A stretch of 24,370 bases of DNA, from assembly GCA_034698045.1 (NCBI GenBank), contig JAQGAU010000749.1, positions 1-24,370 on the forward strand, read 5' to 3'. This document shows positions 1 to 10,600 of this stretch, one piece after another; positions within the stretch are counted from its first letter, which is position 1, and each line of letters opens with the position of its first letter. This stretch comes from Paramacrobiotus richtersi. Lineage: Eukaryota > Tardigrada > Eutardigrada > Parachela > Macrobiotidae. Position numbers and translations under genes: made by a program. The notes beneath the pieces are model-generated. The model saw only the letters and a program-made list of their open reading frames with translations. It did no database searches and was not told the DNA's origin.

Positions 1-1154
1 GCAGTGAAGACGACGGGACTATAATGCAGCCGTCGCAGCGTCTTGGTCACTTTAAGTTCCAACACGCCACTCTCACAATCAACAGTTTCGGAAATCCTAT
101 GCAAGACCGATTCAACGGAATGTGCCTAAACATTTTCTGTTTAAAATACCAATACAAATATCAGCTTGGAAACCCGAGGGACTACCTTGTTATGTGCATA
201 CGTTGCAAGCATCATCCTCTGCATTAGTAAGCAAAAATTCACCAGTGCACACACAGTCAAGTAATTCACATCAAAGGGAGTGTTTTTGAACATGTAACCG
301 ACTTGCGGTGGTGCAACCCCCATCACCACACTGACAAGAAGAATCACTACAATAACGTCAGAGACAAGGCCGACGAAGCTGGATGCCGCGAATATACCGT
401 CCAGTCCAGTGACAATGTCGCACAGCGCTAAGTGATCCATGCGACACTTACGGATTTCACCAACAAACTCTTTATAATCAATGCTTTTCGCTTTGTATGT
501 GACGAAATTTGTAACGAACATTTCCTCATTTTCTTGAAAAGCAAGCCCTACAGTTAAACAGAGAAATCCGAACAATAAAGTGGCGACGCCAATCTGCGCG
601 GCTGCCACCCCTATAGAAGAGCACTGCAGAAGACGAGCGTGTGAAGTCCGAAACTGATAACCGAAGACGACATCTACACTGTTGTAAGTATTCCTCACCC
701 GCATCTGGAACAAGTACAACAATAATGCACTGACTCCAGTACCAGCAATTACAAAAAACATCATGTAAAAGGCCGGTGTCTTTTTTCTGCATGGCACGCG
801 TTGAAAGTACGACCGAATTTCTTCTATAACTGGACTTAGGTTTCTGATTTTCGTCGTCAGTAGCCATGTGCGTATAACGGCTCCTAATCCATAAACGACA
901 AACAGACCTGTTACAACTGTAACCTGAATTTTTGAATAGTTTGTCGTTATCAAGGTGTCAATGTAAGTAAGTGAATCGAGGACTGCCGCGCTGATAATAA
1001 GCAGCGACGAAAGTGACAGCATGAGTACAGTGTACACTGAGTATCCACTAGTATATGGAAGAATTCCCAATACGCGGAATATAAGCATGAGACAGCTAGA
1101 GCAGACTTCTAACCAACTGTTGGTCACCTCTGGTATCTTCGAAATCCTCTCCAT
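1..1154 (-). CDS. Gr1: gustatory-receptor-like seven-helix protein, partial at the window start
   Basis: Exon 1 runs 1154 to 186 (323 codons) and exon 2 from 125 to the window edge; the 60-bp intron 126-185 has GT and AG ends and phase 0 (AAG|GTAGTC, then TTTAG|GCACA). I start at the ATG at 1154 (MERISKIPE), because Gr2 and Gr3 share this start while the longer upstream frame is not conserved. Hydrophobic segments lie near residues 40-63, 78-100, 128-150, 183-208, 258-283 and 297-317, as in Gr2. The last exon, which carries the TY motif in its paralogues, is outside the window. The family is known for multi-spanning ligand-gated cation channels of chemosensory cells. Function here is inferred from topology, size and the paralogues' C-terminal motif. 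No stops or frameshifts are seen in the visible part. Confidence 0.68.
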
Positions 1155-1169
1155 GATGCTGCTGTGAAG

Positions 1170-1640
1170 ATTATACAGGTGTATAATAAAGTGGCGACAT
1201 ACATATAACCAGGGATTAGGTCGGCTAGGAAGCTGCTGTTGCAATAACGCACAACTCGGAGATACCGCTGGATGGCGAAGCGCGTTGAAGCATATGCAAC
1301 AAGAAGTTAAAATGTTAATACATTAGGGAACGTGGTGTGCAAGGAAGTGGCTCTGGAATTTTGACAATAATGAGTACTGTTGCTCTTGGATCACGCTGAC
1401 AAAGCAAGTTCGCTACCAGCAGAGTCGCTTCTTTGGTGGTAGTCGGCTGTTTGCGAAATTTCTGGAGCGCTGGGACCAGCAGGATCAACAAGGCAACATT
1501 TGGAACAGTGCTGCTTGCCGCGACTCGCACAGATAGCCGCCAGAGACGTGCACGAGGAAGGCATGGACGTAGCAACTGCTTTTGTTAGTTTTGGTGTTTT
1601 ATCACCAACGAGCGGTAAGGTGGAGTACTCCATCGTTGTA
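1170..1640. repeat. Gr upstream block, copy 1
   Basis: This non-coding stretch aligns with 4320-4780 (upstream of Gr2), 7080-7450 (upstream of Gr3) and 13440-13640 (beside the Gr relic). Shared landmarks are a GCGCGTTGAAG-type stretch, the TTCTGGAGCGCT core and the GGACGTAGCAA stretch. The open frames in it are not conserved between copies, so I read it as the ancestral spacer between the NEP 3' end and the Gr start, probably holding the Gr promoter and 5' UTR. Confidence 0.6.
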
Positions 1641-1664
1641 ATGAATGATATCGTTGCTTCAAAC

Positions 1665-2015
1665 GTTTGTCCGCAGTGGTTTCTATAAGAGTCAGTTGCC
1701 ACTCAGCGACCCAACATCGATGGATCGAAGGAATGCTCTAGTGTTAACGGTACCGCATCGTAAGTGCATGGAATCTGAAGCAAACTCTGTTCGTGCAAAT
1801 TGGTATTGAAATGGTGTTCGTGCCACATGGCATATGATGCTGTTTTATCATACCACCAGTACCAAAGGTCACACGCATCCATTACGTTGTACCAGTATTA
1901 TGGTTCGTCCAAAGTCCACAATACTCGTCACGTCCCGCAGAAACTCGGAGCTGTTAGATGCACCGGTGCACTGGTGTCGTTAACTATCTGTAGTTTATAA
2001 GCAACTAAAACCGAG
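1665..2015 (-). pseudogene. NEP relic: pieces of exon 9 and of exon 4 with adjoining intron 4
   Basis: Positions about 1667-1730 match part of the NEP-B exon 9 sequence at 8230-8292 (the stretch that codes for DVGSVNGQLTL). Positions about 1770-2010 match the end of NEP-B intron 4 and the adjoining part of exon 4 (10755-10970), including the exon end at the stretch CCAGTATTATGG. Neither piece has a usable open frame. The pieces lie in an order that no NEP gene has (exon 4 upstream of exon 9 with exons 5-8 absent), so they are deletion or rearrangement remnants of a lost NEP copy between Gr2 and Gr1. Confidence 0.7.
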
Positions 2016-2039
2016 TTTAGCCGAAATTGCAAATTTGGT

Positions 2040-2335
2040 TTTAGGGAATGCGCTACCATTAGAAACAAGGCCGTACAAATTTCGTGCATGGCACTACTTT
2101 AAGTGGGTAACAAAATTTTCGCCGGGTTTGAAATATTCCGCGTTCTCATTTAAAAGAGGACTGCACCATACCAAGTGTACATAATTGTACAAAATAACTA
2201 TACTAAAATACTAGAAGATAATAGTAATATACATAGAAGCGGATGACAATAAAACAACAGATCAGCAATTACAACGCTGGCGTTGCATATGCACCAAGTT
2301 GGTAAGTTACCAAATTCACTCCCTTTTCGTGACAT
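2040..2335 (-). repeat. Displaced Gr 3' end and flank (matches 5400-5640)
   Basis: Scattered similarity to 5400-5640 is clear: CAAGGCCG followed by ACAAA, GCCGGG, the stretch ACAACGCTG then GTTGCAT and TGCACCAAG, and TTCACTCCC then TCGTGACAT. In the Gr3 copy this covers the last codons and stop of the receptor and its downstream flank, so here it is an orphan Gr tail. Its right edge at about 2330-2340 abuts the end of a NEP exon 11 relic, which marks a rearrangement junction. Confidence 0.6.
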
Positions 2336-2755
2336 TTTTCTTTTCTGGATTCAAATTTGACCCTAGAAGACATTTAAATTCCTCTGCGAACTCCGACAAG
2401 TTCGACATGGGACCGGTGACGCGGTACTTTACGAAAGCATGCGAATACTTTCAGTAACTTCAATCGGAAGATATATGACCAGCGACTTTCGCACCACGTC
2501 TGCAAAATTCACTGTTGATCGGTTTTACTTGTAAAATTTGTCAAAAACGTTGCACTATGTACTATGTAAGTCATGTTGCGTTTAATGTCTTACTCTGACC
2601 GTTGCTATAAAAAACAACTGTTCCGGAGTAAACTGCTCCAGAGTAGGAAAGTCTCGGCAATTGCCTTTTTACAGACAACTAGACATGCGTTTTCACTTTT
2701 CTTTTTCGGGATTCATGTTTGCAGGAGGACAAGTAAACGCCTGTACGCGCATGGT
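2325..2755 (-). pseudogene. NEP relic: exon 11, exon 10 and a second exon 11 fragment
   Basis: About 2335-2510 matches NEP exon 11 (compare 7650-7819 and 24007-24183), including the acceptor and the TGG-TG(T/C) start, but its frame is broken. About 2587-2665 matches exon 10, including the stretch coding for EQLFF. About 2693-2750 matches the 3' part of exon 11 again (CTTTTCTTTTTCGGG, then GAGGACAA). Two exon 11 fragments mean that at least two NEP copies contributed to this patch. No product is expected. Confidence 0.7.
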
Positions 2756-2899
2756 GTAATGTCTTATAGTTCGTCATATAAAGGAGACACTGATCTATAG
2801 CCAGACATCTCAGATGATTATTTTAGAGGCAACACATCAATTTCAGACCGTATACACACAATCAGGTGATAACAGAGCTACAAGCACTAACGCATCATG

Positions 2900-4286
2900 T
2901 TAAGAATTATGCACGGTAGCATTTGGTATGACAAGTTGGGCACAATCATCCTTTGTGTTCATCTCGTAGACAACCACTAAATAGGTAATAAGAATGCCAC
3001 TAACCTGGGAAACGTATTATTCATGAGAACCATTCGATAGCATTTAACCATACTAACACGACCAACTGAAATGAAGGCACTTGCCGTTAGAATAAGTTCC
3101 GTGTTGAAGTGCAGGACATCCCATGCAGTGAAGATGACTGGACTAGAACGCAGCCGACGCAGCGTCTTCGTCACTTGGAGTTCCAATCCGTCAGTCCCAC
3201 AATCGATAGTTTCGGAAATCCTATGTAAAACCGCCACAATGGAATGTGCCTGAAACATTTTATATCTCAAATACCAATACCGGCTTAAAAACCCAAGAGA
3301 CTACCTACCTTATTATGTGCATAAGTTGCGAGCATCATCCTCTGTATAAGCAAACAAAAATTCGCCAGTGCACACAGAGTCAGGTAAAACACGTCAACAG
3401 GAGTATTTCTAAACATATATCCAACTTTCGGTGGTGAAACGCCCATCACCACACTGACCAGAAGGATCACTACAATGACATCGGACACAAGGGCGACAAA
3501 GTTAGACGAAGCGAATACAGCGTCCAGTCGAGTGACAATGTCTGATAAGGCTAGGTGATCCATACGACACTTATGGATTTCACCAAGAAAATCTCTATAG
3601 GTAATCTGTTTCGCATTGTATTTGACCAAATTTTTGACGAACAGTTGCTGATTTTGTTGAAAAGCAAGCCCTATAGTTAGACAGAGAAATCCGAATAATA
3701 AAGTGGCGACGCCAATCTGCGCGGTGGCCACCACTACAGAAGAACCCTGCAGAAGTCGAGCGTGCGCTGTCCGAAACTGATAGCCGAAAACGACGTCCAC
3801 ACTGTTGTAGATATTCGTCGCCCGCAGTTGGAATGAGTACACCAATACTGCACCAATTCCAGTCCAAGAAATTACGAATAACAGAATGTAAATTATGGCC
3901 GGTGCCTTTTTTCTGCATGGCACGCGTTGAAAGTACGAGCGCATTTCTTCCATAACTGGACTTAAGTTTCTGATTTTCGTCGTCAGTAACCATGTGCGTA
4001 TAACGCCTCCTAATCCATAAACGACAAACAGTCCTGTTACAACCGTAGCCTGAATTTTTGAATAGTTTGTCGTTATCAAGGTGTCGATGTAAGTCAGCGA
4101 ATCGAGGACTGCCGCGCTAATAATAAGCAGCGACGAAAGTACCCGTACGAGTGTAGTATACACTGAACATATGCATCCGCTGTTATATGGAAGAATTCCC
4201 AGTACGCGGAAGGGAAGCATGAGATAATTGGAATAGATTTGGAACCAGTTGTTGGTAAACTCTGGTATCTTCGAAATCCTCTCCAT
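2900..4286 (-). CDS. Gr2: gustatory-receptor-like seven-helix protein, complete
   Basis: Three exons: 4286-3309 (326 codons), 3249-3067 (61) and 3004-2900 (34 plus TAA), giving 421 aa. Introns of 59 and 62 bp have phase 0 and GT-AG ends. Hydrophobic segments lie near residues 43-62, 79-100, 130-152, 183-208, 262-283, 299-317 and 376-402. The last exon holds TYLVVVYEM (394-402), which matches the arthropod Gr hallmark TY(5 hydrophobic)QF with Q to E and F to M. A phase-0 intron just before the TY exon is also typical of Grs. The start at 4286 is shared with Gr1 and Gr3. The last donor is weak: TCA|GTTGGT, or CGT|GTTAGT nine bases later, both in frame. Expected role: plasma-membrane ligand-gated channel of a sensory or gut cell; the ligand is unknown. 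Confidence 0.72.
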
Positions 4287-4319
4287 GATACCGTTGTAAA
4301 AATTATTCAAGTATACATG

Positions 4320-4780
4320 TAATGAGGGATAAGATCGCCTAGTAAGCTGCTGTTAAAATAACGCACAACTCCGAGATATCGCTGACTGCGAAGCGCGTTG
4401 ACGCACAGGCCGCAATGAGTATAAATTTCGATACATTATTATTAGGTAATGTGGTGCGCAACGATGTTGCTATGAAATGTTGACAGTAATGAGTGCTTTT
4501 GCTCTTGCATCACGCTGACACAGCAGGTACACTACTAGCAAAGTCGCTTCATTGGGATATTCCAGTTTATCTGGCAAAATTTCTGGAGCGCTTGGGCCAG
4601 CAGTGCCAGCTGCCAACAAGGCAACATTTGGTCATTCGGCACAATGCTGCTAGCCGCGACTCCCACAGACGCCCATCAGACACTTGCATCACACGGGCAT
4701 ATGGACGTAGCAAGTGCTTTCATCAGTTGGGATTTTTCGGAAAGCTATCCCCCATAGACGAACTTAGTACCTAAGGCATT
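4320..4780. repeat. Gr upstream block, copy 2
   Basis: This aligns with 1170-1640 over most of its length (GCGCACAACTC near the left end, then GAAGCGCGTTGA, TTTCTGGAGCGCTTGGG, GCAACATTTGG and GGACGTAGCAA). A small plus-strand frame here is not kept in the other copies. I read it as Gr2 5' flank or promoter sequence, followed by the remains of the unit's NEP-Gr spacer. Confidence 0.55.
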
Positions 4781-5399
4781 AATTTAGTTTTGAATGTCTG
4801 CAGACGAATTAAAGTCTGTGTAACTGCTGCCTTCCTTGTTACTCGAACAACCGTTGGTGTTTTCATGCAATGGTTAATGATGCCTATCGAATTAAAGTTT
4901 GTTTCGGTTGCGTCGAGAAACGAAGTCTGCATTAATGAAACAGCTGCTGCATCTTTCAGGATGGCGTCAGTTCTGTTTCCTCAAAAATTCAATGAGGCGT
5001 ACCACATTTACTGACCTTTTGTGCACTGCAGACTTTCTGTATATTATACTGTAACTGAGTCAGTGATATAACTAATATTAAATTTTGTCACAAGTGTGAC
5101 CAGAAAAGAGACCTGAAAGGAAAAAAGTGCGTATTTGCAATATATGTAACGGGTTGAATGAATAATAAATTAAGTGATTGTGGCAGTTGCCACTGGCACG
5201 CAGTAGTTTCTCGCATTTTCTGGTCAAAATTTCATGCAGGCGAAATATTATTATCTTTTTGGAAATACAAAGCCCATAAGCTGAGACTGAGAAAACGCAT
5301 CTCTACGTTTCCAGACGGAAATAATATCCAAACCAGCTCTTCGGAAAGAGTTTCGCCCGGAATTAAAAATTCGGTTTTCAGAAGTAACATGCGTTGTAG
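4781..5399. other. Intergenic stretch with no recognised gene
   Basis: I see no NEP or Gr exon here. In Gr3-NEP-B the corresponding place holds a NEP gene, so this unit appears to have lost its NEP. A short direct repeat, CGAATTAAAGT, occurs at about 4805 and 4888. The two plus-strand frames (4790-5014 and 5158-5403) have no recognisable domain and no paralogue in the window. Confidence 0.4.
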
Positions 5400-5628
5400 T
5401 TGATTCTGCAAACATCAGAAGCAAGGCCGCACAAACTTCTTGCATATACTATTTCCAGTGGATAAATCAGTTTCCGCCGGGAAAGGAATATCCGGAGCTT
5501 TTTTCCGGAAGATGTCCGAATTGTTTAACCACTATAAATTCAGGATTATACCGCATATACTCACATGATATTAAAACAACATATCAACACTTACAACGCT
5601 GCTGTTGCATTTGCACCAAGCTACGAAT
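5400..5628. repeat. Gr3 3' flank, repeated at 2040-2335
   Basis: This is the sequence immediately downstream of the Gr3 stop codon; its displaced partner is at 2040-2335. Both copies contain a plus-strand stretch that can read as a Trp- and Pro-Gly-containing peptide (FQWINQFPPG here, FKWVTKFSPG there), but in different surrounding frames, so I do not call a gene. Confidence 0.5.
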
Positions 5629-7011
5629 TCACTCCCATCTCGTGACATTCGGGGATACATGGAAGGCAACATCATCCTTTGTGTTCATCTCGTAGACAAC
5701 CACCAAATAGGTAACGAGAATGCCGATAACCTGTACATTTGGTTATTCGTAAAAGCCCATCTGACAGCATTTCCTGACCATATTATACGACCAAGCGAAG
5801 TAATGGCACTTGCCGATAGAATAAGTTCCGTGTTGAAATGCAGGATATTCCAGGCAGTGAAGATGACTGGACTAGCGTGCAGCCTTCGCAGCGTCTTGGT
5901 GATTTGGAGTTCCAGCTCATCGGTCCCACAGTCAATAGTTTCGGAAATTCTGTGTAAGACCGCTTCAACGGAATGTGCCTATGGTATAACGTTTTCTGTC
6001 TAAACCAACGTTACCGGCTTGGAAACCCAAGGGACTGTCTACCTTGTTATGTGCATACGTTGCAAGCATCATCCTCTGCATTAGCAAACCAAAATTCCCC
6101 AGTGCACTCAAAGTTAGGTAATACATATCAAGAGGAGTGTTTCTAAACATGTAGCCCACTTGCGGTGGTGCGACGCCCATCACCACACTGACCAGAAGAA
6201 TCACCACAATAACATCAGACACAAGGGCGACGAAGTTAGATAGCGCGTATACACCGTCCAGTTCAGTGACGATTTCTGACAATGCTAAGTGATCCATACG
6301 ACCCTTATGAATTTCGGCAACAAACTCTCGGTAGTCAATGTGTTTTGCTTTGTACTTGACAAAATTTGTGGTGAACATTTGGTGATTTTGTTGGAAAGCA
6401 AGGCCCACAGTTAGACACAAAAATCCGAATAATACACCGGAGACAGCAATCAGGGTGGTTGAAACTCCTAAAGCACAGAACTGCAGAAGACGAGCGTATG
6501 CTGTGCGAAACTGATAGCCGAAAACGGCATCGACATTGTGGTAGATGTCCTGCCATAACAACTGGAATACGTATAACATTGATGCAGCTACGCCAGCCCA
6601 AGCAATGATGAAATACAGTATGTAAAAGACTGGTGTCCTTTTTCCGTTTGGGACGCGTTGAAAGTACGAGCAAATCTCTTCCATAACTGGTAATAAGTTT
6701 CTGATTTTCGTCATCAATGCCCATGTGCGAATAAGTCCTCCTAGTCCATAAGCGATAAACATCAAGGTCACCATCGTAACCTGAATTTTCGAATAGTTTG
6801 TCGTTCTCAAGGTATCGATGTACGTAAGTGAATCGAGGACTGCCGCGCTAATAATAAGCAGCGACGAAACTGACCGTATGAGTATAGTATACACTGAAAA
6901 TCCACTAGCATATGGAAGAATTCCAAATACGCGGAAGAAAAGCATCAGAAAACTGGAACAGACTTGAAACCAGTTGTTGGTCACCTCTGGTATCTTCGAA
7001 ATTCTCTCCAT
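5629..7011 (-). CDS. Gr3: gustatory-receptor-like protein with a lost last splice donor
   Basis: Exon 1 is 7011-6043 (323 codons), exon 2 is 5978-5796 (61 codons) and the TY exon is 5730-5629 (33 codons plus TGA): 417 aa if joined as in Gr2. The first intron (64 bp, AAG|GTAGAC to ATAG|GCA) is normal. The TY exon keeps its CAG acceptor and TYLVVVYEM. The donor after exon 2 is not usable: the Gr2 sites TCA|GTTGGT and CGT|GTTAGT read TCG|CTTGGT and CGT|ATAATA here. Remaining nearby GTs are phase 1 and would shift the TY exon out of frame; read-through ends at a TGA without the motif. All coding blocks are otherwise open, so this is either a very young pseudogene or a gene with a non-canonical donor or altered C-terminus. 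Spaced 632 bp from the NEP-B stop, same strand. Confidence 0.62.
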
Positions 7012-7079
7012 AATGCCGTTGTAAAGATTGTACAAGTATATAATTTGTAATAAAATGTCGATCGTACATATAACCAGGG

Positions 7080-7642
7080 ATAGTAAGCTGCTGTTAGAAT
7101 TACGCACAGCTCGAGATATCGGACGACTGTAAAGCGCGTTGAAGCAAAGGCCACAATGAGCTAAAATTTTGAAACATTTGGGAATGTAGTGTGCAGGGAT
7201 GCTGCTCTGGAATGTTTGTAATAGTGAGCACTTTTGCTCGTGGATCACGCTGACAACGCAGGTGCATTACCAGGAAAATCGCATCAGTGAGGTAATCCAG
7301 TTTATGCAGCAGAACTTTTGGAGCGCTTGTACAACAGCACTTGCAGCAGTATCAGTAAAGCATCATATGGCATGCCAGCAGCTATTCGCACAGACTTCCT
7401 GCAACATGTGTAACAGGAGGGCAAGGGCAGTTGTTAGTTAACGTTTTTTATTAATGGCTAGTAACAACATTTAATACGTTGTACTGACTTTTGGTTACCG
7501 CAAATCGTTGCAAAGATATTCACTGTGTTCAACAAACGCGAGACCTTCTGACGCATTCCAACGCATTCTGACTTTATGAGAACCCAGAGAATTAGTTTGG
7601 CGTATGTCTCTCCATACAAGTGTGCGGGAATCACAGCTGCCT
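7080..7642 (-). other. NEP-B 3' flank merging into the Gr upstream block, copy 3
   Basis: The left half (7080-7450) aligns with the blocks upstream of Gr1 and Gr2 (GCGCACAGCTC, then GCGCGTTGAAGC, GGAGCGCTTGT). The right half (7460-7642) aligns with 13640-13799, the NEP-C 3' flank. The two halves join the NEP and Gr genes into one repeat unit. No conserved frame crosses it. Confidence 0.6.
7447..7452 (-). terminator. Probable polyadenylation signal of NEP-B
   Basis: AATAAA on the minus strand, 191-196 nt past the NEP-B stop. NEP-C has the same hexamer at 13626-13631 in the aligned place, which supports use. The downstream GU-rich element was not resolved. Confidence 0.5.
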
Positions 7643-10600
7643 TCACCATACTCCATTCTTCGTTTCCGGATTCATATTTGATCCAAGAGGGCATTGGAAG
7701 GCCGCTGCGAACTCAGGCATGTTAGACATGGGACCGTTCATGCGGAAGTTATTGATAGCATGAGTACTGGTCAGTAACCTCATTCGGTTGGTATCTGGCG
7801 AACGATTCTCACACCACGTCTACAAAAGTACATTTTTTAAATTGTAAACTATACTGTCAAAATGATATGCTTATGTATTTTGCTCTTCACATTTCTTACT
7901 GTGCCAGTTGATATAAAAAACAACTGTTCCGGAGTGAACTGTTCTAGTCCAGGAAGAGACCGGGTTCCGTTTGCTATTTGGACTGCTTTTCGAAACGCCT
8001 AGATTCAGCCAAATAAACAGCATTTCGCAATTATTAAGCAAATCAGTAACTTCTAGTAACTGATTTATAGTTACTAACTGACAGTTCACAGTTACTAATT
8101 AGTCAGAAACTTTTTTATAGTAAGTTAGTAACTGATATGTAGCTCATCTTTATACCTTACGTAAGTAAAATGTAGAAGATCAGTTAGTGCCCGTCAGTCT
8201 CTTGCGTACTTTAAATGCCAATTTTATGCCACCGTTGTCCGCAATGTTTTCTATAAGAGTCAGTTGGCCATTGACCGACCCAACGTCGATGGAATACTTG
8301 TTGTATTGGTCCACTAGCGTTTGCGAGCGTCCTTTGTATGTACTCCACGTTTCGTTAGTCCACCAAGAAATCAGTCCCCCTTTTTTACCAAATTCGGAAC
8401 CTTAATGAAAGGAGACCAAGTTTTGCAACTTCATAGCAATGACCTCATTTTTTTTAGCTGAAAAGTTTAGTAATCTCATTACATTTAGCTGCTAAGCATT
8501 GCAGTACTTAACTGACAGTGTACATACAGTGCAGTGCAGTACAGCACCTCATTTTTGCATTGTGGACTATCTTACCACACTGGTGAGACAAACGTCACCA
8601 GACGAAACATATACAGGCCGGTATGTTCCAGAGTATTCGAATAAACTTGTTTTTGTAGCGAAAGCCTATGGCTAAAGAGACTCTACCTCGTGTATCGAAC
8701 GCATGTGTAAACTCATGACCGACGGTGAATCCAGTCGACCCGAACAATACAGCTTCGGGAAAGTCCGGATGAAACAGAGGGCGCTGCAGTATCGCCAACG
8801 GAACGACTATGAAGATGAGAGAGAAAGACTTGTAGAGACCATGCTAATATAAACATAAGAGTCTTAAGTGGTAATTAGTAGGAAATCAAATTTACCACCG
8901 CTGTACCCAAAGTATTCGTTGTGCTCTCGTAAAACGCATTCACCGCCGTCGTGTCGTACACATTGTCCAGTGGATTATCTCGGCGAAAGTCCCTGCCCAG
9001 TTTAGCCAAATTCCATATTCGAGAATCTTCTCTAATTGCTTGCAATGTTTTGAAGAAACTGGAACCTACCGCAAGCTGAAATGAATGGTATATAGTAAGA
9101 CTGACCAGAGAGCCATACAATAAATCAAATATTAGATTCTTTGAGTCTTACGTTTTTGTAGCGGTCATCAATGCGCTTCCTTATTCCCGGTCCAGATATG
9201 TATCCAACGATAGCTTGCATACCTTTCACTTTTTCAAGCGCATATTGCCGCGTACTGTTATCGAGCCAAGGTGTCTCGCTCAGAAGATCTGACAAGCCGT
9301 TTTGCATAAGAATGAGAAACTCCGTACCCTGCAGTCACACAGTCACAGCTACAGTTTACCTTTATCAGCGTTCACTTACGCTTCTCAGTTCAGATACTAA
9401 AAGTAACGCTCCATGTGGGAACTGACCTTCTCAAACATTTTTCCAGCGTTCAGACGGCGCGCATACATTTCATTGATAACCTCCTGCATTGTGCTGGTGA
9501 CGAACCTCATACATTCATTTTTTGGCTCTCTGGAATTTTGGGTTCGATATCTTTTCGGCAAATAATTCCTGTTCCCAGTGATAATTTTCCATCCAATATA
9601 ATTGGCTAACCTACGCTTGCCCTCTTCGCCGGCACTCTCAATGGCTCTGAGCCTTTCGTCTACTTTCTGCAGATATTGAGGGCTGGTGTCGACTATCTGG
9701 GTATCATCCGTAATCAAATGAGATAAATTGGCCCGTACGAAGAGTGTCTGCATAAGGTCCGTTAGGTTTGACAGCAGGGATGACTTGAAGCCACGAGTCT
9801 TCTGAAGGGCTCCGAGGGTAGTGACGGCTTTCTGGTCGGTCATGTCCAGGCTCTGCTGCATGGTTTTCTTGGCCTATGAGAAGTCGTAACGTAAATTTTT
9901 GCTGCCGGGAGTTGATGTTGAAACAAAGCCGCTCGCTAGTAATTAAGAGAACAATTGCATTGTTTACTCCATTCTGTATAGAGAGAGACTAAACAATGCA
10001 GTAAGCAATGCAGCTGCAGAATATAGAGTAGACATTACAGTTGTTCTCTGGGGAATTTCCGGCTAAACCGATTTGCAGTTGATGTTGCCAGTGCATGGAT
10101 GTAGACAACAGACAACATCCATAGAATGGCTTCGAAAGTGAAAAGATGGCCTCCATTGTCCTTGTGTTCGTGTGTGCGCAATGAGCGGTTGTTCTGCAAT
10201 GGGGTCAAAAAGTTTAAGCAGGGATGCCGCTTTGAATTCCACGTTTCCATCCGATTTGTATACTCGTTGACGATGTGTCAATAAATGCGCATAAATAAGA
10301 TGATCATTCTGACCCAGTTTCAGCCGAAACGGACGGGTGAAAAATTTGAAATGAATTTCAAAACCTTTTTAATTAATTCTAAAATTTCACAGCCAAACGT
10401 TCCGGCGGAAACTGGTTCAGAATGATCATCTCATTTATGCGCATTTATTGATATATCGTCCAAACAAATCGGATGGACACGTGGTTTTTCAAAGCGGCAT
10501 CTCTGTTTAAATGTTTTGACCTTATTACAGTACAACCGCTCATTGCGCGCACAAACGGACAAAATGGCGATCCATCTTTTCACTTTCAAACGCCTTATAT

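Noticed and set aside
5605..6003. 132-codon plus-strand open frame
   Set aside because: It is the antisense of Gr3 exons 2 and 3 and their intron; the minus-strand coding is supported by two paralogues.
6335..6724. Second-frame minus open frames inside Gr1-Gr3 exon 1 (also 526-867 and 3595-3993)
   Set aside because: They recur only because the receptor exons are similar; the receptor frame has the transmembrane pattern and the splice-compatible ends.
7199..7441. 80-codon plus-strand frame upstream of Gr3
   Set aside because: The aligned blocks upstream of Gr1 and Gr2 do not keep this frame.
10035..10281. Two overlapping minus-strand frames of about 70 codons
   Set aside because: They lie in the left arm of the foldback element in NEP-B intron 4 and have no domain or paralogue.
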